A stretch of 64,000 bases of DNA from Dipteronia dyeriana (lineage: Eukaryota; Streptophyta; Magnoliopsida; Sapindales; Sapindaceae), in NCBI GenBank assembly GCA_032871835.1, contig CM065301.1:35100405-35164404 (forward strand), written 5' to 3'. Within the stretch, counting starts at the first letter, position 1. Every line of letters starts with the position of its first letter. A program made the translations under genes and the position numbers. The notes below the pieces were generated by a model that worked only from the letters and a program-made list of their open reading frames with translations, made no database searches and was not told where the DNA came from. This document shows, in pieces, positions 46,944 through 59,941 of the stretch.

Positions 46944-47026
46944 GGCTGCGCACGGCAGCCCTATGGAAGCTATGGGCTGCGCATGGCAGCCCTTTATGGG
47001 TTTGTGGCATGCGCACACCCATGGGT
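46944..47026 (+). other. hairpin/palindrome cluster in A2 leader
   Basis: GGCTGCGCACGGCAGCC (46944-46960), GGGCTGCGCATGGCAGCCC (46974-46992), TGTGGCATGCGCACA (47003-47017) and ACCCATGGGT (47017-47026). The last three are unchanged from A1. Confidence 0.6.
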
Positions 47027-47844
47027 ATGGGCCAAGGGTGCCCACGCCCATAGGAGGTAGCCGGGAGAGTCCGGATGACGAAGGTTGCGTGAAGACTTGT
47101 TCGCCAAGAAAGAAGTTTTTGTATTCCAAGACATATGTAATTTACTTATTTTTCTCGGATGGACCAAAATTGTAGCTATTTATATTTTCGTATATATTGC
47201 AATGTTTGTCATTGTTTGATAACATGTCATATATAATAGGAGTGTCACTCATATATCTCTTTTGGTATGAACATGCATTGAATGGTTGAAGTATCTAAAT
47301 TGGCATCTAGATAACTTGGTAAATCATTCTTTGGAATTCGATCACACGCCTTAAACAATTGAGTAGGAGAAGGTGTTTTGGAACAACTACGGTCTCCAAG
47401 TTTAGTTGAGCTTTATGTTTCGTGAATAACCCCCCAAGGGGTATTCATGAATGGAATTTAGCAAGATACTTCCTTACAAGGATAGACTAGACAATTAGCC
47501 CAATCGATATCTACTCCTAAAGGAGGGAGATTCGTGAGGGATTAAATTGAAGGTCGATAACTTGGTATTACACTCAATGTAATTTTATTAATATCCTCCC
47601 AAGAGTTCCTGTTAATAAATATTACAAGGCTCAAATTGAAAGCGTTGGTTGTTATGTTAACAATTAGGTGGGACCTAGTCCAACTAGTAAATGTTGCGAA
47701 CTCCCAAAAGAGGCGTGACATTTATGGGTATTGGATCACCGTTGAATTTTACGATTGAATTATTTCATTTAATTCAAGATAAATATTCAAAAGTGCTTTA
47801 TCATGATTATTTACTTATATATTTTTTGTTGATATAAATAAATC

Positions 47845-48540
47845 ATGACCCCATCCCTAAATCAAATTCCTAAAAGATAATACTTTAACTGATGATAATT
47901 ATGCCACATGGAAAAAGGAAAATTGGGTTGTTATTCTAAGTTGAAAAACCATAAGATTGTTCTGTCTATTCCTAAACCACCAAACTAATGAATATACTCA
48001 GGAGCAAATAGATGAGTATCAGTAGTTGAAGTCTTCAGATGAGATGGCTAAATGTACGTTACATTATGACCATCATCTCCGATGTGTTGCAACAGCAACA
48101 TAAAGGAATATGAGACTGCTGCCAATGTAATGATGTCTCTAGAGGAGATGTTTACTATGAGGTCTAGGACAACTAAGAGAAAGAGGCAGTGACTGCGTTT
48201 ATGAATCTTAGGATGAAACCTGGACATGGTGTGAAATATCACATGATGAAAGTCATAGTATATCTCAACATTACTGAACTGAACGGTGCTGAGATAGATG
48301 GGGAGACGAAAATTGACATGATTGTTAACTCACTATCGGATTCCTTTTGGTTTGTTCAAAGTTGGACTACACCTTGAACAATAAAGAAAACATCTTGCAA
48401 GGCCTGATACAAGATGACCAAAGCATCGAGAAGATCCTTGTGAAAGGTAAGGGTCAAGAGATTCATATGCTTGGTAAACTGCTACTGTTAAAGACCCGTA
48501 AGAATGTCAAGAGACAAACAGAAGAAAAAACAACTTGAGC
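47845..48540 (+). pseudogene. A2 gag remnant
   Basis: ATG 47845 matches the A1 gag start but an extra base breaks the frame within ten codons. The later part is better kept: MNLRMKPGHGVKYHMMKVIV and VYLNITELNGAEIDGETKID (48189-48377), the gag block that A1 lacks, then YTLNNKENI and a Lys-rich end. Confidence 0.75.
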
Positions 48541-48840
48541 CTTTTTAGAAGGAGACCAAAAGTAACCAAGATCAAAGGGAAGTGTTTCTTTTATGGTGAA
48601 AAGGTTCAAAGGAATAGGGTGAATAAGAATGAATTCAGCTTGCATTTAAGCAGTTGATCGTTGGTGTCTACTAGTGTAATGGGAGATATTATAATCAATT
48701 TAGATTCTTATAGGCATTTAGATTTAATAGATGTTTTTTATGTACCTTAATTCAAGAGGAATTTAATTTCAGTTTCTTGTTTAAATAAATTTGGTTATTC
48801 GGTTACTTTTAATAAAGATTTTATTATTAGTAAGAATGAC

Positions 48841-49810
48841 AAAAATTATTTGTAAAGGTACATTGGAAAACGGTTTATTCTATTTGCATGGAAATATCTC
48901 TCACTTGTTAGATACGGAATCAACGGAACCTAATCATAAAAGAGTAAAATAATCAAAACATGAAACCTAATTTTGGCATTTGTGCTTAGGTCATATTAAC
49001 CTTAATAGGATTAAAAGATTGGTAAGTGACGGACCTCTAAGTGACTTAAAGGTTGATGATCTACCAACTTGTGAATCTTGTTTGGAAGGTAAAATGACCA
49101 AAAGGTTGTTTACGACCAAAGGCGTAAGAGCCATTGAATGTTTAGGATTGATACACACTGATGTGTGTGGACCTATGAGCATTCAAGCTAGAGGTGGATA
49201 TGAGTACTTCATCACTTTCACGGATGATCACTCAAGATTTGGCTATGTGTATCTCATGAGACATAAGTTGGATGCTTTTGATATGTTCAAAGCATTTAAA
49301 ACTGAAGTAGAAAATCAGCTTGAGAAACGCATACAAATCTTAATGTCTGATCATGGTGGAGAATATCTATCTGGTGAGTTTCAGCAATATCTTATTGATA
49401 ATGGAATAATTTCTCAGTTTTCTGCATCAGGCACACCTCAACAAAATGGGGTGGCAGAAAGGAGAAATAGAACTCTTTTGGATATGGTTAGGTCTATGTT
49501 GAGTTATTCATCGCTCCCTAATTCTTTTTGGGGATACGCTTTACAAACTGCAATATATATTCTAAACGATGTACCATCTAAGTTGGTTCCTAAAACACCG
49601 TATGAGCTGTAGACCGGGCGAAAGCCTAGTTTACAATACTTAAGGATATTTGGATGTCCTGTGCACGTGTTAAAAGGAAAGACAAAAGATGGAGTCCTAT
49701 TCAGAAACATGCATATTTGTAAGGTATCCAAAAGAAACAAAATGATATTATTTTTATAGTCCTTCAGATCTTAAAGTATTTGTTTCGACAAATGCTAAAT
49801 TTCTAGAAAA
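48841..49810 (+). pseudogene. A2 integrase
   Basis: The open part is 48980-49612. It has the zinc-domain end ([14 protein letters not shown]...PTCESC), then [11 protein letters not shown] (first D), [15 protein letters not shown] (second D) and [17 protein letters not shown] (E), so the D-D-E triad is intact and the G lost in A1 is kept. TAG at 49610-49612 replaces the TGG of A1 in ELWTGRKPS. Small indels follow near 49690 and 49740. N-terminal sequence upstream is out of frame. Confidence 0.88.
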
Positions 49811-49817
49811 TGACTAT

Positions 49818-50915
49818 ATGAATAATATTGTGCCTAAAAGTATAATTGTCCTGAATGAGCCTTTAGGAGATACAATTCCACGAGAGGTTTTGCAATCTAG
49901 CCCAATTGTAAGTTTCATAACAACACAAGATCAACAATCTACCATACCTCGTCGTAGTGGGAGAGTTGTTAGACAACCCGAGAGATACATCGGTCTAGAA
50001 GAATCTGTAGAGAATCCTCCGAGCGATGATGATCCCTATACATATAAGGAATCAATGGAAGATGTTGATTGTCGCTATTGGTAAAAGGCAATGCAATCCG
50101 AAATTGAATCTATGTTCAAAAACAAAGGCTGGTCTCTTGTAGACTTGCCTAAAAAGACAAAACCCATTGAGTGCAAGTGGGTATACAAGAGGAAAAAAGG
50201 AATGGATGGAAAGGTGGAAACCTTTAAAGCTAGATTGGTAGCTAAAGGTTATACACAGAAGGAAGGAATCGATTATGAAGAAACCTTCTCTCATGTGGCC
50301 ATGCTTAAAACCATTAGGATACTCTTATCCATTACGACATCTCTAGACCTAGAGATTTGGCAAATGGAAGTCAAGACAGCTTTCCTAAATGGAAGTCTTG
50401 ACGAAAGCATCTACATGATGCAACCAGAAGGATTCTTTGATAAGGGCCAAGAGGAAAGGGTATGCAAGTTGAAAAGATTCATATATGGATTGAAGCAAGC
50501 ATCTAGATCCTGGAACATAAGGTTCGATCAAGCCGTGAAATTTTTTGGATTTATTCAAAACCTTGATGAACCTTGTGTATACAAAAGGATTAAAGGTGAC
50601 AAGTTGGTTTTCCTAGTTCTTTACGTTGATGATATACTACTCATCGGAAACGATGTAGGTGTATTGACATCAATAAAATAATGGTTAGCAAAACAAATTG
50701 ATATAAAGGACTTAGGAGAAGCAAGTTATATTCTTAGTATCCAAGTCATAAGGGATAGAAAGAATAGAACAATTGCATTATCTCAAGCTTCATACATAGA
50801 TAAAATCTTGTCTAGGTTTTCCATGCAAGATTCCAAGAAAGGTATGTAACTATTCAGACATGGAATCAAACTTTCTAAGGAACAAATTCCTAAGAATGAG
50901 CATGAAGAGCAATTC
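49818..50915 (+). pseudogene. A2 reverse transcriptase
   Basis: Same blocks as A1: KWVYKRKKGM, ARLVAKGYTQKEGIDYEETF, QMEVKTAFLNG (the catalytic D of A1 is E here), FIYGLKQASRSW and LYVDDILLIGN (active-site YVDD). Stops are TAA at 50082-50084 (CAA in A1), TAA at 50679-50681 (GAA in A1) and TAA near 50846. Confidence 0.88.
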
Positions 50916-51548
50916 ATGAGTAGGGTTCCATGCGCATCGGTAGTTGGAAGTCTCATGTATGTAATGATCTGTACTAGACTAGATATTTGTTTTGATGTGG
51001 GCATAGTTAGCAGGTTTCAATCGAAACCTGGTCTTGATCACTGGATGGCAGTCAAGCATATTTTCAAGTATCTTAGGAGAACGAGAGATTATATGCTTGT
51101 ATACTCTGGAGGGGATTTAATTCCCATTGGGTATACAGATTCTAATTTTCAGTCAAATTCTGACTCAAGGAGATCAACATCAGTATCTGTGTTTACTATT
51201 AGAGGAAGGGCAGTCATATGGAGGAGTATCAAGCAATCTTGTATTGCCAATTCCACCATGGAAGCCGAGTATGTTGCCGCATACGAGGCTGCTAAAGAGG
51301 TTGTCTGGCTCCGCCAATTCTTGATTGACTTGGAAGTGGTTCCTGATGTGAATAAGCAGATCACTATCTATTATGACAATAATGGAGCAGTGGCTAATTC
51401 GAGAGAACCAAAAAGTCATAAGAGAGGGAAACACATTAAAAGAAAGTATCACCTTCTAAGGGAAATTGTGCATAGGGGTAACGTGACGATTACCAAGATC
51501 GCGTCAGTAGAAAATCTAGCGGATCCCTTTACAAAGGCTCTTCCATAA
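50916..51548 (+). pseudogene. A2 end of RT and RNase H
   Basis: SRFQSKPGLDHWMAVKHIFK ends RT. GRAVIWRSIKQS keeps the Trp lost in A1. EAEYVAAYEAAKEVVWLRQF and IYYDNNGAVANSREP carry the active-site E and D. It closes early at KALP* by an indel, 15 codons before the A1 stop. Confidence 0.88.
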
Positions 51549-51612
51549 AAAGAGTTTTGATGAGCATCTAGAGAACATGGGGATGAAAGATATGACACAT
51601 TTGCTATAGAGC

Positions 51613-51623
51613 AAGAGGGAGAT
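51613..51623 (+). other. A2 polypurine tract
   Basis: AAGAGGGAGAT directly before the 3' LTR. Confidence 0.85.
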
Positions 51624-53971
51624 TGTTAGGATTATGCTCGATAGCAAGAGTATAATAATGTATTTTATAATCTTTTATCTTAATAAAGTGATTTCTATTT
51701 TAACAAATCTTATAGCATTTATAGTTTAAGTATTATAATTGTCAAAAGTAAATAATCATAAGGTCGAGAGACTATGAGAAAAGAAGAATTGTTCATACAT
51801 CTAGATATGTATAAGGTAGACACAATTCTTTAGTTTGTCTTGAATAATATTCACAACTTAAGATAAAAGGTTGGGCGCCTTTATCTTGTCAAAGTTGCAG
51901 ATTCTTTTGCTAGCGTTTGAGTGGAATCAAATGTGTTATGATGAGTCTAAAATCATCAAAATAAGGTGTCTTTAGGAAACAGAATCTAGTGCACCGGGTG
52001 CATTGAATCGGATCACAAAGAAATACTTTATCTAGAACCGTCAATGGATAAAAGTTTTCATTTGAAGACAATCAGAGAGTCTATCTCAATCCTGGGATAA
52101 ATGATGGACTTATGGTTGCAAGTGTTATCATTTGAGCTATCAATGAGTATGATTATATAGCATAGTCAATCCTCGATAGTTTGGTGGTATTCATTTGTTA
52201 ATCGATAGAGGACTTCATTTATATATATGGACATCGTGGCTCCATTTATTAAATGAGAGTAAACATGGCTTCTGGACAAGTCAAAATATCCAAGTTCAAA
52301 ATGTGGTCATATGAGTAAATATGGTAACTTAGAGAGCTATAGGCGGTCTATAAGCTTTTGGCGGTTACTGGTATTCATCACGAGGATACACTTTCTCCAA
52401 TAAGGTTGTCTAGGGTATGAATGAATAACATCAACTTATTCTATTTTTATTTAAGAGTTCAATTTTAGTTCTTTATTGGAATGAACTAAAATTAAATAGA
52501 TCGGACCTAAGTGAATCATTTGTTGATTGTGATTGGGTTGTGTCTATTGGAGCTTAAATTTAGATAGCCCGCCAAGATCCTCAATCCACACAAACTTTCA
52601 CGGATCACTTGATATATTCTACCAGACTAATTCAGGGGTCCATCTAGAATTGTATTGAGGCATGTGGGCTTGTTTCTTTTTGTAAGAATGGATCTAGTGC
52701 ACATGTGGACTTTTTATAAAGGTCAAATGGATTTAATAAAATAAGAAAATAATATATTGGCCCATATATATGAGTTGGGCGGCAAGGCTATTTGGAATAG
52801 TTTAAATTATATTATATTATTTTATTATTTAATTAAATGAAAATTGTTTAATTTGGTGACTAATTAATTATTCAATTAAAAGTCAAAATCTTTTTCCTAG
52901 TATGAGATGGTCTCCTAAAATTATGCTATTGTTGGTAGTATAATTAATATTAAAGACTATATTTGATAAATAGATAAATAAAAGGAATTATTTATCTAAT
53001 CAAATTAGAAAGTCTTTAATATGGTTACAAATACACTATTGAGTTGGATTAGGGGTCTTGGTTGAGGATAGAATTCCTTTTAGAAAAGGATTCTTAACCA
53101 CCAAGTAAATCCACATAAGAAAAGGATTTTTAACAACCAAGTAAATCCTTCTTAGGAAATGATTTGTGATCCTAATATATATTCTTGTGAATTTCGGCCG
53201 GCTCATAAATATATATAAGAGAATATAATTCGTTTTAGAAAAGGATTCTTAACTACCAAATAAATCCACCTAAGGAAAGGATTCTTGCCAACCAAGTAAA
53301 TCCTTCTTAGGAAAGGATTTGTGATCCTATATATATACCCTTGTGAATTTCGGCCAGCTTAATGATTTCTTAGAGTAAAATTCCGGCCAACCTAAGGTTT
53401 TTCTAAGAGAGAATTTTGTTTGGCAAGAGAGAATTTTGAGAGAGAGAAATTTAGTATTTTACTCTAGACAAAATTCAATCAACTCTAAGTTATAGGGTGT
53501 GGAATTCGGTCAAGGAGAAAAGAGAAAAAGAGAACGTTTTTGTTTTCGATAGTACACTAGTATCCCTTACATCAGAAGGGTTTTGTATACAACATCGAAT
53601 CAAGGTTCACGCGAGTTTCAATCAAATTGATTGATAATTCAAAAGTGACCGGACGTTCTTGATTTTTCTCTTGGAGGATATTTGTAACTAACAAAGACAT
53701 AGATTTTGTTTGTTTCCATCCTCAGGTATACAATTTGAAGAAAGGGAGCCCACACTCCTAGGTGATTCACGTTCGTAATTGGATTGGAAGATCTTATGGA
53801 ATTGATTCGGCACTTGTTCAATCACGAGAAAAAGGCACGACACTTTTTATATACATCAATTAATCTAGGGTTAAGGTTGTTGTTAGTCAAAGGAAAATTT
53901 TTTATTTATACGCAAACCCTAATTTTATTAAATTTTCTCACGCTTCCGATGTGTGTGGTTTTTTCCCTACA
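51624..53971 (+). repeat. A2 3' LTR, complete (2,348 bp)
   Basis: TGTTAGGATTATGCTCG...TTTCCCTACA. Aligns over its length with 5699-8175. No gene. Confidence 0.92.
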
Positions 53972-54607
53972 CTATAACCTTCATACTTTGTGACCCTTGG
54001 TCGTTGCTCGCGCGATATACCCTCGGTGATTAGTGATCGTGGATCGGTTTTCATGCTCAATACGGTATTAGGTTGTTACTTACACGATATACCCTCGGTG
54101 AGTAGTAATCGAGAACAATGCGACTCTCCCAATTTACATATAGAGGTCGTATTAAAAGCTAGGTTGAACCATACTCAGAGTGTTGATGCAATTGGTTATT
54201 ATGGGTGGCATAAATGATTTGGTAGTCATGAGTACCTCGTGATACATTGTCTACACCTCTCTTACCCACTTATTTTCGTGACTTAGGGTGTTTGTTTTTA
54301 GGAGTAGATTAATTTAATTAGGAGTAGTTTAATTTAGAAAGGCAAGCACCCGGTTACATTTACCACTCTCACCCCTCCATATTCTTTTATTTTTCTTACT
54401 TTCATTTTCATGCCTTCTTACACACACATACTTAACATGCTTTCACATTCACACACACCACTCACATCCTTGCCACATTCTAATTTACATTGTTTTCAAT
54501 AATCACTAAAACATGAAACGATCGACGAATGACATCTCCTGTGGACGATATCCTCACTTACCGATTTACTAGTTTTCAAACTTTAAAGCACATTGCTAGG
54601 AACCTTA
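53972..54607 (+). other. unassigned LTR-like scrap between A2 and B2
   Basis: No gene. It contains a duplicated GATATACCCTCGGTGA word (54014 and 54086) and text like the U5 end of Athila LTRs (GTGGACGATATCCTCACTTAC). Shares AGGAGTAGTTTAATT with 35121-35629. Confidence 0.35.
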
Positions 54608-54971
54608 TGTTAGAACCCCGTTCACCGGTTACACAGCGAAACTAGGTTTTAAATCTTTTATACAGATCATAATCTATATCTGGAACTAGTGAACTTGGGA
54701 TCATAATTATTTTTTGAAACTAATACATACAATATATAAACACAGGAAATTGAAATCGATATAATCAAGAAGAAAATCTTGCAAACGTTTAGAGGCTCCT
54801 TCACTTTTCGATATGCTCCTGTCTGAACCACTCAATCTTCCTAGCTATCTCCCGGAACTGGTAACGGCGTGTGGGGGCGTCACGGTCTCAGGAACTTGAA
54901 TGGAGGATGTAGAGAGAATTGAAGAAACTCTTGCTTCTATGTGTTTCAAAAAACACACAAAACATGAAACA

Positions 54972-55010
<39 letters not shown>

Positions 55011-55277
55011 CTGCACACTATTTTTTTTTTCTTTTTATCTTGTTTCACGCCACCAAAAAATTTCATCTAATGCTAATTTTTTTTCTTTGCACTTAATACC
55101 AACACTGATTAGGTGATATCTCTCTATTTTGTACCTCACGCCTGCACTTCCGTTTATATATATATATATATATTATGTGTGTATCAAGTATTTGCATCCT
55201 ATGCAAATTCTTCTTTTGACTAATGTTTCATATGCTCACACCGATTTGCATCCAATGCAATCTCTTGAGTTATTAAT

Positions 55278-55313
<36 letters not shown>

Positions 55314-56674
55314 TCTAATTATCCTTTTCAAAATTATATAATATATTAAAAGTGATAATAAGTATTTTAAATTTAAACTTAAATTCAAATACTTAGATAA
55401 ATGATTTAGTAAAAATAAAATAATCCTATTATTTAAACTTCACCTAAATCCATATATCAACTAACACCCTCCAATTAATAGTTAATTCATAATTCATAAT
55501 TATCAATATAATTAAATAATCTAATTATGTAATTAATTTAACTATTAACATTCATTAATTAAATAATCTCATTATTCAATTAATGCCCGAATAAACACGT
55601 GTCACTTTCGTAACACAACTAATTGGACAATCCAATTAGTTAACCGTAACCCTTGTTACCTAAATCGATCGGGCTAGCAAGGGGACCTAATGGACCCACA
55701 GTATTTTGAGCTCCTATAATCCTTGGAATCATTAATTAAGCTCTTTAATTAATATTCCTTGACTATTAACTCCAGTGTTATTCCACTAAAAACCCTAAGC
55801 TGCATTCTCTCAACTATAGACGCTTTTACATAGACCGATACAACTCGGTATCCATTGATATAGCTATTACATATGGTGTGATCCTCCACAGTAGTTCATA
55901 ATTAGAGCTGGGTCATAATGTTCGTTATACCCCTCTAATTACATATATCATTTAAGTACCGTTGATTCTCTAATGGACAATAAATCATATTTTCTCAAGG
56001 AATTAGGAGACCGTTCATATTGTCCAAGCCCTAAATCAAACCTTACGGGAACTACCGTCTGCTTCTCACAAGAAAGAGTAGATTTCACTATTGTGTACAA
56101 ATCTTCCCAGCCACAAGCCAAACCGCCATCCTAACATACGGAGTATATTGATCGGGAACTACATCCGACCTCACCCATGGTATATCAATGACCACAATCT
56201 AACCTAAAGGAGTCGATAAGACACTCAGGATTAAGATTACCCACATATAACCATCATTAGTTGATATATATGAATCTCATAGGTAAACGGATCTTGCTGA
56301 GTGACTCATATAGATCATGGCCCAGTCCTATATGATCACATCATATAAGGTGCCTCCATTCTCATATCTCATATGAGTGATTTAGGATAGAATCATCGAA
56401 CATTACGGAATGGACCGCAACTATAGATTAACCACAAATAAATTACCCAGCTTTATTCGCTATCTTTGGACTTTTTAGATTGTACGTCTCTTACTGTATT
56501 CATCTGTATATGACACTCATATACACAGTTCGAGATTACATCTGGCAATCTTGGATGTTAAATATATGCACAAGTTATAAAATAAACAACACAATAAGAA
56601 TGAATTGAACTTTTCCTTTTATTTATTTCATAAATCCATTTACAAATTACATCTTTAGGGCATAAACCCCAACA
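54608..56674 (-). repeat. B2 3' LTR (2,067 bp)
   Basis: Reverse text TGTTGGGGTTTATGCCC...GGGGTTCTAACA. Homologous to the B1 LTR without the 527-bp duplication. Contains TA runs at 54974-55006, 55158-55172 and 55279-55310. Confidence 0.9.
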
Positions 56675-56685
56675 ATCTCCCACTT
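56675..56685 (-). other. B2 polypurine tract
   Basis: Reverse complement AAGTGGGAGAT next to the LTR start. Confidence 0.85.
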
Positions 56686-56709
56686 GCACTAAAGCATGTG
56701 AGGCATGTC

Positions 56710-57113
56710 TCATAACCCTAGACCATCGAGCTGGCCCAAAAACACTTTAGCCGGTAAGGTCTTCGTAAATGGATCAACATGATTGTCTTGTGAGGCTATC
56801 TTGGTGACGATCACATCTCCTCTCTGCACTATCTCTCTAATGAGATGATACTTTCTCTCTATATGCTTCCCTCTCTTATGGCTTCTTGGTTCTTTGGAAT
56901 TAGCCACAGCACCACTGTTATCACAATAAAGTGTGATGAGCATATCCAAATCTAGAACAACTTCCAGATCACTTAAGAACTTACGGAGCCAAACAGCCTC
57001 TTTAGCAGCTTCACAAGCGGCTACATATTCGGCTTTCATGGTGGAGTCAACAATGCAAGATTGCTTGATACTTCTCCACACAATGGCTCCACCACCCAGG
57101 GTGAATACTGATC
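56710..57113 (-). pseudogene. B2 RNase H remnant
   Basis: Reads GSVFTLGGGAIVWRSIKQS (57113-57055), then MKAEYVAACEAAKEAVWLRK (E), LITLYCDNSGAVANSKEP (D), HIERKYHLIREIV and DPFTKTLPAKVFLGQ, ending at 56710. This is the undamaged C-terminus of copia pol; everything upstream is cut off at about 57114. Confidence 0.9.
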
Positions 57114-57114
57114 C

Positions 57115-57432
57115 AGTGAACTTGGGATCATAATCTGTATTTGGAACCAGTGAACTTGGGATCGTAATTATTTTTCAAAACTAATACATACAATATGTAA
57201 ACACAGGAAATTGAAATCGATATAATCTAGAAGAAAATCTTACCAATGTTTGGAGGTTCCTTCACTTTTCAATATGCTCCTGTTTGAACAACTTGATCTT
57301 CCTTGCTATCTATCGAGACTGGTAACCGCGTGTATGCGCATCACGGTCTTAGGAACTTGAATGGAGAATGTAGAGAGAATTGAAAAAACTCTTTCTTCTA
57401 TATGTTTCAAAAAAAACACAAAACATGAAACA

Positions 57433-57469
<37 letters not shown>

Positions 57470-57934
57470 CTACACACGATTTTTTTTATCTTATTTCACG
57501 TCAACAAAAAAATTCATCTAAAGCTATTTTTTTTTCTTTGCACTTAATACCAACACTGATTAGGTGATATCTCTCTATTTTGTACCTCACGCCTGCACTT
57601 CCGTTTATATATATATATATTATGTGTGTATCAAGTATTTGCATCATATGCAAATTCTTCTTTTGACTAATGTTTCATGTGCTCACACCAATTTGCATCC
57701 AATGCAATCTCTTATGTTATTAATTGATTTATATATCTTTTAATTATCCTTTTCAAACATATCTAATATATTAAAAGTGATAATAAGTATTTTAAATTTA
57801 AACTTAAATTCAAATACTTAGATAAATGATTTAGTAAAAATAAAATAATCCTATTATTTTATCTTCACCTAAATCCATATATCAACTAACACCCTCCAAT
57901 TAATAGTTAATTCAAAATTCATAATTATCAATAT
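57115..57934 (-). repeat. B2 5' LTR fragment
   Basis: Matches about 54690-55505 of the 3' LTR. It begins with a repeated AGTGAACTTGGGATC block (57115 and 57149) and is cut on the right by T2. TA run 57436-57466. Confidence 0.88.
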
Positions 57935-58643
57935 TGTTGACAGGAAATTTGTTCGGGATGAGAAATTCCAGTTAACACCCTCGAGGCCACTACCATGAAA
58001 GCGGTGGCCGGGGTCGGTACCGTTAGTTCCCGACCTGTTTAAGAGAAGAGACGAGAGGTAATAGCAGTAAAATGTGAACTGTATTGATATATTGCTTTAA
58101 AATACAAGTAACTCTCTTATTAGCTCACGATCTCTCGAAGGTGTAGGGTGGTGGCAACTCGGTGCATGTCGAATAGTGGAGATGAAGGAGTCCGGCTCTG
58201 TTCTTGGGAGCTTAAGATAGATTTCCCCTAACCCGTGGGGGCTCGAGATGCTCTTGTAGACCTTTCTGAAAGATAGCTGGGGTAGTATAGATCCAGGCAT
58301 GATTCTTCCCTGATGCCCAGCAAGGACATCGTGCTTCTGGAGAGGTTGGCGGGCTTCTTTCGAATGTCCCTTGAGCTTGGAGACTTTCCCTGAAATTTAC
58401 GGTATGGTTATAGAGCCCGACCTCTGAGCCGAGGTTCCCCGATAGATGATCTGGAGAATCCCGGGTTCTAGTGCTCTTAAGGGGGCTCGTCCCTGTCGTG
58501 CTTGGCTTGTATTCTGGTAACTTTGAAGCCAAACCGACCTTCCTTATTCCTACGGGGTGGCTTTACGGTCTTTCCGGGCTTCATGAATGTTGATTGTAGG
58601 TGAAAATTTCTCTTTGACCCCTGGCCAAATTTCCCTATTAACA
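57935..58643 (-). repeat. T2 3' LTR (709 bp)
   Basis: Plus text TGTTGACAGGAAATTTGTTC...TTCCCTATTAACA. Shares both ends and several inner blocks with SL-A/SL-B (GAGTAGGGTGGTGGCAACTCG-like, AATTCCAGTTAACACCCTC). Confidence 0.85.
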
Positions 58644-58656
58644 GAAGTCCCCTCTA
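58644..58656 (-). other. T2 polypurine tract (candidate)
   Basis: Reverse complement TAGAGGGGACTTC abuts the LTR. Confidence 0.6.
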
Positions 58657-58855
58657 ACTTGAACACCGGTGGTAGAGTTGGGGTTGGAGTCAGATTCCTT
58701 GTTTAATTGAGAAAGCTTTTCGCCATAAAGATAATTAATGAGAGCGAAATTTTCTCATTAATTACCCAACATTTTGAATTTGAAACTGAGTGTTATTCGA
58801 AGAAAAGCGACTGCAATACGGCTGTGATCTTCCCGAGGATATCGCCCATAAATCT

Positions 58856-58980
58856 CTATTTAAGCCCGGCCTGCCCTTCACTTTCTTCATACTTCCTCAA
58901 ATCTCAAACTTTCAAATTTCTTCTTCCCAGTTTCCTATGTCGAAATCTTCCACTTGCTTTCTTACCTCTCTTTCCCATCG
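58856..58980 (+). promoter_or_regulatory. candidate promoter and leader of T2 antisense gene
   Basis: CTATTTAAG (58856-58864) is a TATA-like box. It is followed by a C/T-rich stretch (CACTTTCTTCATACTTCCTC) and the ATG at 58981, the arrangement of many plant core promoters. Confidence 0.45.
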
Positions 58981-59941
58981 ATGTCGACTTCCACAGATAG
59001 TGTTGATGCTTTGGTGGAGGGCTCCGGGGGTCCTAACCTAGATCCTCTAAATTGGGTGCTAGGGATTTCAAGTGACGAGGAATCTTCCCAGCACCGCCAG
59101 CATCGTAGTTCTAACAGGAATGCTTCTATCGGATCTGGCTTTTCGAACCGGCCTGACAATCCTCTAAACCTAGTCGACAAAGACTCTAATGTCTGGGAGA
59201 GGTTAGATGCGATTTGGAGGGCTCAAGTGACAGTAGCGGAGCTTCCTCCAGTGATAACTCTTCCTTTTGAACCCAGGATCATTCCGGACTCTACTGTTGA
59301 CCCCCATTCGATCTGCCATTTACGTGACAAGTATGGTATTCCTGATAATGTTTCTCTGACTGTCCCCCACCAGAACTATGATGTTTTTAGCCTGCCCAAA
59401 GACGTGCTTCCTATCCATGTCCCGGTTTTTGATAGCGGGGTGAGACTCTCTCTTCACCCCACCCTTCGGTTGGCTCTCAATGCTCTCCAGCTGGCTCCGC
59501 TTCAACTGACGCCAGGCTTCTGGAGGTATCTAATCGGCTTCCTGGTATTGTGAATGGAGCAATACGAGCTGAACGGCGTAACTAGGGAGCCCGGGCCTGA
59601 GGAGCTCGCCTTCTTTTTCCAGATTGGTAGCCTTGTAGGAGTTCCACGAGGCCAATTTTATCGTCCCTGGGCTTCCAAGAAGGACCCCGCTTGGAAGGAT
59701 GAATGGATACTGGCAGGAGGAGACTAAAGGAGCTCCGTCTTCGTCGGTGGGCATGAGCTTGAGGTTCCTACAACTTTTAGTGACAAACCCACTTGGGGTC
59801 GAGATTCCTTGCATGATGAGTCTGAAGCCGTGCTGAAGACCATCCTAGCTAGGAACTATTTGAATCTGAAGTTTTCGACCGCCGACCCCTTTGATCCCCG
59901 CCAGGTAAACAGGTACCTGCGGATATCTGATGCTACCCCTC

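Larger units (their letters stand above)
45422..53971 (+). mobile_element. Ty1/copia family A copy 2 (A2), 5' LTR truncated
   Basis: Same family and order as A1. The 5' LTR starts at an internal point equal to 52941 of its own 3' LTR, right after the MULE end, so about 1.3 kb is missing. Gag, protease, integrase, RT and RNase H are all recognisable but carry more stops and indels than A1. Confidence 0.92.
54608..57934 (-). mobile_element. Ty1/copia family B copy 2 (B2), internally deleted
   Basis: Minus-strand order from the right: part of the 5' LTR (57115-57934, interrupted by T2), a direct join to RNase H, purine tract, full 3' LTR. Primer site, gag, protease, integrase and RT are deleted. 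Confidence 0.88.

Noticed and set aside
54974..55310. TA runs as matrix attachment or origin signals
   Set aside because: Simple TA microsatellites recur in many LTRs here; no further motif supports such a role.
58097..58532. Minus-strand ORFs in the T2 LTR
   Set aside because: LTR sequence with a GC-rich part; related LTRs SL-A and SL-B do not keep these frames.
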